A stretch of 64,000 nt of DNA from Pseudomonas sp. dw_358 (GTDB taxonomy: Bacteria; Pseudomonadota; Gammaproteobacteria; Pseudomonadales; Pseudomonadaceae): NCBI RefSeq assembly GCF_018449655.1, contig NZ_JAAVUX010000009.1, forward strand, positions 62,001-126,000, in the 5' to 3' direction. Below are positions 57,975 through 64,000 of this stretch, in pieces; position 1 is the first letter of the stretch; each line of letters begins with the position of its first letter. The notes under the pieces were generated by a model. The model searched no databases. It saw only the letters and a program-made list of their open reading frames with translations, and was not told the origin of the DNA. Both the position numbers and the translations under genes were made by a program.

Positions 57975-58442
57975 TCACTTGCTGTCTTTATTGACGGAGT
58001 TGAGCATGAACTTGCCGATCAGGTCTTCAAGCACCAGCGACGACTGGGTGTCGTGGATGGTGCCGCCATTGGTCAGGACCTTGTCGTCGCCGCCAACGCT
58101 CAGACCGATGTATTTCTCGCCCAGCAGACCGGCGGTGAGGATGGAAGCGGTGGAGTCAACGGGCAGGTTGTTGACTTTCTTGTCTACCACCATCGTCACC
58201 CGACCGGTGAAGTGGTCGTGATCCAGATCGATTGCCGTGACCTTGCCGATGGTGACACCGGCCATTGTTACCTTCGCTCTGACCGTCAAACCGGCGATAT
58301 TGTCGAAGTAGGCGTAAAGCTTGTAAGTATCGGTCTGGGTGCTGGTGGACAACCCGCTGACGCGCAGAGCCAGCAGCAGCAGTGCCAGGATCCCGGCCAG
58401 AAGAAACAGGCCGACACCGACCTCAAGGGAGCGGTTTTGCAT
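57975..58442 (-). CDS. mlaD: MCE-domain phospholipid transporter MlaD
   Basis: 155 residues: one N-terminal helix (EVGVGLFLLAGILALLLLALRVSGL) and one MCE domain (LYAYFDNIAGLTVRAKVTMAGVTIGKVTAI...STASILTAGLLGEKYIGLSVGG). Forms the hexameric periplasmic pore on MlaFE. Start overlaps the mlaE stop by one base. Confidence 0.95.
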   Translation of the reverse strand: MQNRSLEVGVGLFLLAGILALLLLALRVSGLSTSTQTDTYKLYAYFDNIAGLTVRAKVTMAGVTIGKVTAIDLDHDHFTGRVTMVVDKKVNNLPVDSTASILTAGLLGEKYIGLSVGGDDKVLTNGGTIHDTQSSLVLEDLIGKFMLNSVNKDSK

Positions 58443-59239
58443 CAGAAATCTCCAAACATCAAGGCGGTCAGAATAAAGTCCAGGCCCAGTACGGCCAGTG
58501 AGGCGTACACCACGGTCTTGGTGGTGGCGCGACTGATGCCCTCGGAAGTGGGCTCGCAGTCATACCCCTGGAAAACGGCGATCCAAGTGACGACAAAAGC
58601 GAACACGACGCTCTTGATGACACCGTTGAGCACGTCTTCGTTGAAATTGACACTGTTCTGCATGTTGGACCAGAAAGAACCCTGGTACACACCCAGCCAG
58701 TCGATTGCGACCCAGGAGCCGCCCCAGATCCCTACCACACTGAAGATGATTGCCAGCAGCGGCAGGGAAATGAAACCGGCCCACAGGCGTGGCGAGACAA
58801 TGTACTTGAGCGGGTCGACCCCGATCATTTCCAGGCTCGACAGCTGCTCGGTGGACTTCATGTTGCCGATTTCAGCGGTCAGCGCCGACCCGGCGCGCCC
58901 GGCGAACAACAAGGCGGTGACCACCGGTCCCAGCTCGCGCAGCAGCGTCAGCGCCACCATCTGGCCGGTCGCCTGTTCGGAGCCGTACTTGGCAAGAATG
59001 CTGAACCCCTGCAGGGCCAGCACCATCCCGATGAACATGCCGGAAACCACGACGATCAGCAGGGACATGACCCCGACCGAGTAAAGCTGTTTCACCAGCA
59101 GCGAAAAGCTGCCTTTGGTCGAACCACGGCCTAACAGGGCATGCACCAGGAACAACCCGGAGCGCCCCAGTACGCTGACCGTGTCGATCGCAGCGCGACC
59201 GAACAGGCGAATGCGTTCAGTAATGGATTTTCGGCGCAT
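58442..59239 (-). CDS. mlaE: Phospholipid ABC transporter permease MlaE
   Basis: 265 residues of the MlaE permease family with about five membrane segments; [54 protein letters not shown] is the signature region. Start at 59239 overlaps the mlaF stop (ATGA). Inner-membrane core of MlaFEDB. Confidence 0.95.
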   Translation of the reverse strand: MRRKSITERIRLFGRAAIDTVSVLGRSGLFLVHALLGRGSTKGSFSLLVKQLYSVGVMSLLIVVVSGMFIGMVLALQGFSILAKYGSEQATGQMVALTLLRELGPVVTALLFAGRAGSALTAEIGNMKSTEQLSSLEMIGVDPLKYIVSPRLWAGFISLPLLAIIFSVVGIWGGSWVAIDWLGVYQGSFWSNMQNSVNFNEDVLNGVIKSVVFAFVVTWIAVFQGYDCEPTSEGISRATTKTVVYASLAVLGLDFILTALMFGDF

Positions 59240-60048
59240 CAACGCGTCCCCAGCAGATCGGCGCGGAAATCGGGCGCAGGATAATGGAAAGGCACCGGTC
59301 CGTCCGGGTCGCCCTTCATGAATTGGCGGATACGCGGGTTGTCCGAACCCATCAGCTCGGCCGGCGTACCCTGCCCCAGCACCTGACCATCCCCCACGAC
59401 ATAGAGATAGTCGGCGATACTGGCCGTCTCCGACAAATCGTGGGACACGACGATGCTGGTAATGCCCAGCGCATCGTTGAGCAGACGGATCAGGCGCACC
59501 AGCACGCCCATGGCGATCGGGTCCTGGCCCACGAAGGGTTCATCGTACATGAGGATCTGCGGGTCCATGGCGATGGCACGCGCCAGGGCCACGCGACGCT
59601 TCATCCCGCCGGAAAGTTCGTCGGGCATCAGTTCGATGGCGCCCCGCAGGCCGACGGCCTGAAGCTTGAGCAGGACGATGTCGCGGATCATCTCTTCCGG
59701 GAGGTCGGTGTGCACCCGCAACGGGAAGGCCACGTTCTCGAACACATCCAGGTCGGTGAACAGGGCCCCGCTCTGAAACAGCACGCCCATGTGCTTGCGC
59801 GCATCGAACAGATCGCTCCGCGACAAGGCCGGCAGATTCTGGCCGTTGACCCACACTTCACCCTGGGTCGGTCGAAGCTGTGCGCCCATCAAACGCAGCA
59901 ATGTGGTCTTGCCGCTTCCTGAAGGCCCCATGATCCCGGTGACCTTGCCCCGTGGAATGCGGATGTCGACGTTTTTGAAGATGCTCCGCGAACCGCGCTG
60001 GAAGGACACCCCTTTCAACTCGACCGCGTAGTCGTTCTCGGCACTCAT
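59239..60048 (-). CDS. mlaF: Phospholipid ABC transporter ATPase MlaF
   Basis: 269 residues. Walker [10 protein letters not shown] (41-49), Q-loop [15 protein letters not shown], signature [15 protein letters not shown], Walker [13 protein letters not shown] (family-typical), H-loop VSHDLSETA. Start at 60048 with AAGGAG upstream. First gene of mlaFEDCB, divergent from kdsD. Maintains outer-membrane lipid asymmetry. Confidence 0.95.
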   Translation of the reverse strand: MSAENDYAVELKGVSFQRGSRSIFKNVDIRIPRGKVTGIMGPSGSGKTTLLRLMGAQLRPTQGEVWVNGQNLPALSRSDLFDARKHMGVLFQSGALFTDLDVFENVAFPLRVHTDLPEEMIRDIVLLKLQAVGLRGAIELMPDELSGGMKRRVALARAIAMDPQILMYDEPFVGQDPIAMGVLVRLIRLLNDALGITSIVVSHDLSETASIADYLYVVGDGQVLGQGTPAELMGSDNPRIRQFMKGDPDGPVPFHYPAPDFRADLLGTR

Positions 60049-60242
60049 TGGAACTCCTTGCAATACGGCCCCTTCACTCCGACAGCGCCCTCTGGAAAAG
60101 GGTTCGCTAACCAAGCGGGCCGAACGAGCCGCGCACTATATCACCGCAGGTACAGGCGGCCCAAGGACGATAAACAGCTTGTTACGCATCCAGACAGGTA
60201 AGTAGACGATGAATGCAGTGTGAGGCTTCATCGCTTTACCGC

Positions 60243-60248
60243 TATAAT
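60243..60248 (+). promoter_or_regulatory. Probable -10 box of the kdsD-lpt operon
   Basis: TATAAT, perfect -10 hexamer, 35 bases before the kdsD start. No good -35 is visible at 17 bases (GTGAGG). Confidence 0.5.
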
Positions 60249-60282
60249 CGCCGCCTTTTCGTCAGGCAACCCGATTTTGTCC

Positions 60283-61257
60283 ATGAGCCAGTCCAGCGAG
60301 TTGATCCAGTCCGCGCAACGCACCATCCGCTTCGAGATCGAAGCGGTTGAGGGTTTGCTCGCGCACATCAATGCCGATTTCGTGCGCGCCTGCGAGGTCA
60401 TTCTCGCCAGCACTGGCCGCGTCGTGGTCCTGGGCATGGGCAAGTCAGGGCACATCGGCAACAAGATCGCCGCCACCCTGGCCAGTACCGGCACACCCTC
60501 GTTCTTCGTGCACCCGGCCGAGGCCAGCCACGGCGACATGGGCATGATCACCCGCGACGACATCATCCTCGCCCTGTCCAACTCGGGCTCGACAGCGGAA
60601 ATCGTTACCTTGCTGCCGCTGATCAAGCGCATGGGTATCAAGCTGATCAGCCTGACCGGCAATCCGGATTCGCCGCTGGCCCAGGCGGCGGACGTCAATC
60701 TCGATGCCCGAGTGGCCCAGGAGGCCTGCCCGCTGAATCTGGCCCCCACCTCATCGACCACCGCCGCGCTGGTGATGGGCGATGCACTGGCCATTGCGCT
60801 GCTGGAGGCCCGCGGCTTCACCGCCGAGGATTTCGCCTTCTCGCATCCGGGCGGTGCCCTGGGCCGGCGCCTGTTGCTTAAAGTGGAAAACGTCATGCAC
60901 AGCGGCGGCGCCCTGCCGCAGGTGCAGCGAGGTACCCTGCTGCGCGATGCGCTGATGGAGATGACCCGTAAAGGTCTGGGCATGACCGCCATTGTCGAAA
61001 CCGACGGACGTCTGGCCGGGATCTTCACGGACGGCGACCTGCGCCGCACCCTGGACCGCGAACTGGATATCCGCAGCGCCACCATTGACGAGGTGATGAC
61101 CCGGCATGGCAAGACCGCACGCCCGGAAATGCTGGCGGCCGAAGCGTTGAAAATCATGGAAGACCACAAGATCGGCGCGCTGATCGTGGTCGACGAGGCA
61201 GACCGCCCCATCGGCGCTTTCAACCTCGGCGATCTGCTGCGCGCGGGAGTAATGTAA
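60283..61257 (+). CDS. kdsD: Arabinose-5-phosphate isomerase KdsD
   Basis: 324 residues: SIS domain (about 35-180, GRVVVLGMGKSGHIGNKIAATLASTGTPSFFVHPAEASHGDMGMI) and two CBS domains (about 205-324). Converts ribulose 5-phosphate to arabinose 5-phosphate for Kdo. Start at 60283 is the first ATG of the conserved N-terminus. First gene of kdsD-kdsC-lptC-lptA-lptB. Confidence 0.95.
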   Translation: MSQSSELIQSAQRTIRFEIEAVEGLLAHINADFVRACEVILASTGRVVVLGMGKSGHIGNKIAATLASTGTPSFFVHPAEASHGDMGMITRDDIILALSNSGSTAEIVTLLPLIKRMGIKLISLTGNPDSPLAQAADVNLDARVAQEACPLNLAPTSSTTAALVMGDALAIALLEARGFTAEDFAFSHPGGALGRRLLLKVENVMHSGGALPQVQRGTLLRDALMEMTRKGLGMTAIVETDGRLAGIFTDGDLRRTLDRELDIRSATIDEVMTRHGKTARPEMLAAEALKIMEDHKIGALIVVDEADRPIGAFNLGDLLRAGVM

Positions 61258-61797
61258 ATGAGCCTGTCCGCGGTCAATGACCACCTGCTGCAACGCGCCC
61301 TGAACGTCAAGCTGGCGATATTCGACGTCGACGGCGTGCTCACCGACGGCCGCCTGTACTTCCTGGAAGACGGCAGCGAGATCAAGACCTTCAGCACCTT
61401 GGATGGCCAAGGCATCAAGATGCTGATCAATTCCGGCGTCAGCACGGCGATCATCACCGGGCGCTCGTCGGTCATGGTCCAGCGCCGCGCCAAGAGCCTG
61501 GGCATCGCCCACCTCTATCAAGGCCGAGAAGACAAGCTGGCCGTGCTCGATGAGCTGCTGGCGCAACTGGGTCTGGGCTATGAAGAGGTCGCCTACCTCG
61601 GTGATGATCTGCCCGACCTGCCCGTGATCCGTCGTGTCGCGCTGGGCATGGCGGTGGCCAATGCCAACCATTTCGTCAAGCAGCATGCCGCCGGCGTGAC
61701 CGCTGCCCGCGGCGGCGAAGGGGCCGCCCGCGAGTTCTGCGAACTGATTCTGTGCGCCCAAGGCAACCTCGATGCTGCCCTGGCTGCCTACCTCTAG
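61258..61797 (+). CDS. kdsC: Kdo-8-phosphate phosphatase KdsC
   Basis: 179-residue HAD phosphatase without cap domain; D23/D25 in IFDVDGVLTDG, Lys in the GREDKLAVLDELLAQ motif, GDDLPDLPV. Releases Kdo from Kdo-8-P. Its ATG follows the kdsD stop directly (TAAATG). Confidence 0.95.
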   Translation: MSLSAVNDHLLQRALNVKLAIFDVDGVLTDGRLYFLEDGSEIKTFSTLDGQGIKMLINSGVSTAIITGRSSVMVQRRAKSLGIAHLYQGREDKLAVLDELLAQLGLGYEEVAYLGDDLPDLPVIRRVALGMAVANANHFVKQHAAGVTAARGGEGAAREFCELILCAQGNLDAALAAYL

Positions 61798-61806
61798 AGT
61801 TGAAAC

Positions 61807-62379
61807 ATGTCGACCAAGAAACTTCGCAATATCCTGCTGCTGGCCGTGCTCGCCGCGCTGTTCGCGGCAGTGGGTTACTGGAACATCAGCCCCGAACGCT
61901 TCCAGGCGCGCCCTCCGGTGGTCATCGACCCGACGGCTGTGGACTACTACGCCATCAATGCGCACGCCAAGCAGTTCCTGCCTGACGGCGGCATCCAGTA
62001 CGACCTGGTCGCCGATGAAGTCCATCACCTGCAGGCCAGCCAGGTCTCGTTGCTGACCAACCCGGACATGAACCTTTACCGCGGCACCGTCTACCCTTGG
62101 CACGTGACCAGCAAGCGTGGCGAAGTGAACCCCGACGGCACTCAGGTCGAGCTGATCGACTCGGTTCGCGTGGCCCGCACCGACCAGAAAGATCGCCCGA
62201 CCGTGATTACCTCGTCGCGCATGACGGTATTCCCGCAGAAGCAATATGCGCAGACCGATCAAGACGCTAGAATCGACGGCGCCGGCGGGACTTCCACCGG
62301 TAAAGGCATGAAAGCGTACCTAAAAGAGAGCAAGATTTTCTTGTTGTCCAACGTAAGAGGACTGTATGAGGCTCGTTAA
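61807..62379 (+). CDS. lptC: LPS export component LptC
   Basis: 190 residues, one N-terminal helix (about 5-22) anchoring a periplasmic beta-jellyroll (YAINAHAKQFLPDGGIQYDLVADEVHHLQASQVSLLTNPDMNLY). Bridges LptB2FG and LptA. Overlaps lptA by 14 bases. Confidence 0.92.
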   Translation: MSTKKLRNILLLAVLAALFAAVGYWNISPERFQARPPVVIDPTAVDYYAINAHAKQFLPDGGIQYDLVADEVHHLQASQVSLLTNPDMNLYRGTVYPWHVTSKRGEVNPDGTQVELIDSVRVARTDQKDRPTVITSSRMTVFPQKQYAQTDQDARIDGAGGTSTGKGMKAYLKESKIFLLSNVRGLYEAR

Positions 62380-62908
62380 AACCCTCCCCTATTTGCTCAG
62401 CCTGGGCGCAGCACTGGGAAGCGCGAGCGCCTGGGCATTGCCGACCGACCGCGATCAGCCTATCCACATCCAGTCCGACGATGCTCAACTCGATGACAAG
62501 CAAGGTGTCGCTACCTACAGAGGTAACGTGATCATGACCCAGGGCACGATGAAGATCACCGGTAACACGGTGACCATCACGCGCAACGCCCAGGGCGACA
62601 TCGACACCTTCACGTCGGTGGGCAACCTGGCCTACTACGAACAGAAACCGGCGATCGACAAGCCGATCGTGCAGGGTTGGGGGGTGACCATCCAGTATTT
62701 CGCCGCCCAGAACCGCATCATTCTGATCGACCAGGCCAAAGTGGTGAACGACGGCAACACCTCACAGGGCGAGAAGATCGTCTATGACACCGTCAAGCAA
62801 GTGGTCAACGCTGGCCGTGCCAATGGCACCAAGATCACCGCACCTCGTCCGCGGATCGACATGGTGATCCAGCCGAAAAGCAAAACAGACGCACAGAAGG
62901 CTCAGTAA
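62366..62908 (+). CDS. lptA: LPS periplasmic bridge protein LptA (LptH)
   Basis: 180 residues, signal peptide ending SASAWA before LPTDRDQP. OstA/LptA jellyroll phrase [41 protein letters not shown]. Called LptH in P. aeruginosa. Its stop overlaps the lptB ATG by one base. Confidence 0.94.
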   Translation: MRLVKTLPYLLSLGAALGSASAWALPTDRDQPIHIQSDDAQLDDKQGVATYRGNVIMTQGTMKITGNTVTITRNAQGDIDTFTSVGNLAYYEQKPAIDKPIVQGWGVTIQYFAAQNRIILIDQAKVVNDGNTSQGEKIVYDTVKQVVNAGRANGTKITAPRPRIDMVIQPKSKTDAQKAQ

Positions 62909-63633
62909 TGGCAATTCTCAAGGCACAGCACCTGGCCAAGGCCTACAAGGGCCGACAGGTGGTGCGCGACGTCAGCCTGTCGATCGAAAGCGGGCAGATC
63001 GTCGGCCTGCTGGGGCCTAACGGCGCCGGCAAGACCACCTGCTTCTACATGATCGTGGGGTTGGTGCAAGCCGATCAGGGCCGTGTCCTGATCGATGACC
63101 TGGATGTGAGCTACCAGCCGATGCACGGCCGGGCCAAATCGGGTATCGGCTACTTGCCCCAGGAAGCCTCGATCTTCCGCAAGCTGTCGGTGTCGGACAA
63201 CATCATGGCCATCCTCGAGACCCGCAAGGAGCTCGACGCAGCCGCGCGCCGCAAGGAACTGGAGGGGCTGTTGCAGGAATTCCACATCACCCATATCCGC
63301 GACAACCTGGGTATGAGCCTGTCAGGGGGGGAGCGTCGCCGGGTAGAAATTGCCCGAGCGCTGGCGACTTCGCCCAAGTTCATCCTGCTCGACGAGCCGT
63401 TTGCCGGTGTCGACCCGATCTCCGTCGGCGACATCAAGCAGATCATCCACCACCTCAAGGCCAAGGGCATTGGCGTGCTGATCACGGACCACAACGTCCG
63501 GGAAACCCTGGACATCTGTGAAACCGCCTACATCGTCAGCGATGGTCGGCTGATTGCAGAGGGTGATTCGGCCACCATTCTTGCCAACGAACTGGTGAAA
63601 GAGGTTTACCTCGGCCATGAGTTCCGTCTGTAA
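62908..63633 (+). CDS. lptB: LPS export ATPase LptB
   Basis: 241 residues. Walker [10 protein letters not shown] (36-44), Q-loop [14 protein letters not shown], signature [15 protein letters not shown], Walker [14 protein letters not shown]-loop TDHNVRET. Drives LPS extraction with LptFG (encoded elsewhere). Last gene before rpoN, 159 bases away. Confidence 0.96.
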   Translation: MAILKAQHLAKAYKGRQVVRDVSLSIESGQIVGLLGPNGAGKTTCFYMIVGLVQADQGRVLIDDLDVSYQPMHGRAKSGIGYLPQEASIFRKLSVSDNIMAILETRKELDAAARRKELEGLLQEFHITHIRDNLGMSLSGGERRRVEIARALATSPKFILLDEPFAGVDPISVGDIKQIIHHLKAKGIGVLITDHNVRETLDICETAYIVSDGRLIAEGDSATILANELVKEVYLGHEFRL

Positions 63634-63703
63634 GAGCGAATTGGACTGCCGTTGGGTGTAATTAATCCTACGCAGGTCTAGGCAAACGCTCGGGTTTCAG
63701 GCA

Positions 63704-63709
63704 TATAAT
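63704..63709 (+). promoter_or_regulatory. Possible -10 box upstream of rpoN
   Basis: TATAAT in 'caggcatataatttgc', 84 bases before the rpoN start, suggesting rpoN also has its own promoter. No clear -35 seen. Confidence 0.45.
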
Positions 63710-63792
63710 TTGCTTACGACATAAGTGTGGCGCTCCGGCGCCCCGTAGTGGATGGCGCATCGCGCCGGCGAACAAGGTGTTAAGCCCCTGCC

Positions 63793-64000
63793 ATGAAACC
63801 ATCGCTAGTCCTGAGAATGGGCCAGCAACTGACGATGACTCCTCAGTTGCAACAGGCCATCCGTCTACTCCAGCTGTCGACCCTGGACCTTCAACAGGAA
63901 ATCCAGGAAGCGCTGGAATCCAATCCTATGCTCGAGCGTCAGGAAGAAGGCGACGACTTCGACAACAGTGATCCGCTGGCTGACAACATCGAGCACAAGG
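63793..64000 (+). CDS. rpoN: RNA polymerase sigma-54 factor, 5' end only
   Basis: First 69 codons. The product begins [20 protein letters not shown], then [28 protein letters not shown], the highly conserved glutamine-rich region I that contacts activators and core polymerase. The gene runs off the right edge. Position after lptB is standard in Pseudomonas. Confidence 0.96.
   Translation, partial: MKPSLVLRMGQQLTMTPQLQQAIRLLQLSTLDLQQEIQEALESNPMLERQEEGDDFDNSDPLADNIEHK

Overview
The window is a chromosomal segment of a Pseudomonas, most likely of the P. fluorescens group. The evidence is the GC-rich coding sequence with G/C-biased third codon positions, the block cysD-cysNC / NIF3-algW-hisCDG-murA-ibaG-mlaBCDEF / kdsDC-lptCAB-rpoN that I know from P. 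aeruginosa PA4442-PA4462, the Entner-Doudoroff genes zwf-pgl-eda with hexR, and several REP-type inverted repeats of the 'gctcccacag...gcgggcaag' style. I see no rRNA, tRNA, CRISPR array, prophage or insertion sequence.

Layout. 1-3.0 kb: start of cyoA, dsbB, a CheV-type chemotaxis protein and a small exported protein. 3.2-7.3 kb: an OprD-family porin, a membrane diguanylate cyclase, a PA2169-type four-helix protein and a DUF3820 protein. 7.4-17.3 kb: glucose uptake and catabolism, namely zwf-pgl-eda (minus), the regulator hexR (plus) and gtsABCD-oprB (minus). edd, glk and the gltR/gltS two-component genes that accompany this cluster in P. putida are not next to it here; prfC follows instead, behind a REP doublet. 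19.2-28.3 kb is the accessory part: an OpuC-type osmoprotectant ABC transporter sits between two divergent paralogues of an unrecognised protein family, and next to it lies a likely operon for an exported M64-type metallopeptidase with PKD-like repeats, a lectin-like segment and a chitin-binding-like C-terminus, plus a small exported partner. 28.8-35.1 kb: the decarboxylase speC with a structured leader, a GST with an extra C-terminal domain, a GIY-YIG protein, a halovibrin-like secreted protein, an NTF2-like protein, an MFS exporter and small hypotheticals. 35.4-39.5 kb: the aapJQMP general amino-acid ABC transporter.

40-46.7 kb: a carboxylesterase, rhlB, zapE, trpS, an alpha/beta hydrolase, zapG and an exported hypothetical. 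47-49.8 kb: cysD-cysNC for sulfate activation. 50-52 kb: a NIF3 protein and the envelope-stress protease algW. 52.2-56.9 kb: hisC, hisD, hisG, murA, ibaG. 57-60 kb: mlaFEDCB, retrograde phospholipid transport. 60.3-63.6 kb: kdsD-kdsC-lptC-lptA-lptB, Kdo synthesis and LPS export, running into rpoN, which is cut by the window end. The right third is therefore a conserved envelope block: peptidoglycan precursor, outer-membrane lipid asymmetry, LPS core sugar and LPS transport, with algW as stress sensor.

The features I think most deserve a second look are the speC leader (a strong terminator-like hairpin followed by a possible arrest-peptide ORF), the split M64 peptidase operon with its two-copy unknown family, the perfect palindrome upstream of gtsA, and the broken-up glucose cluster.
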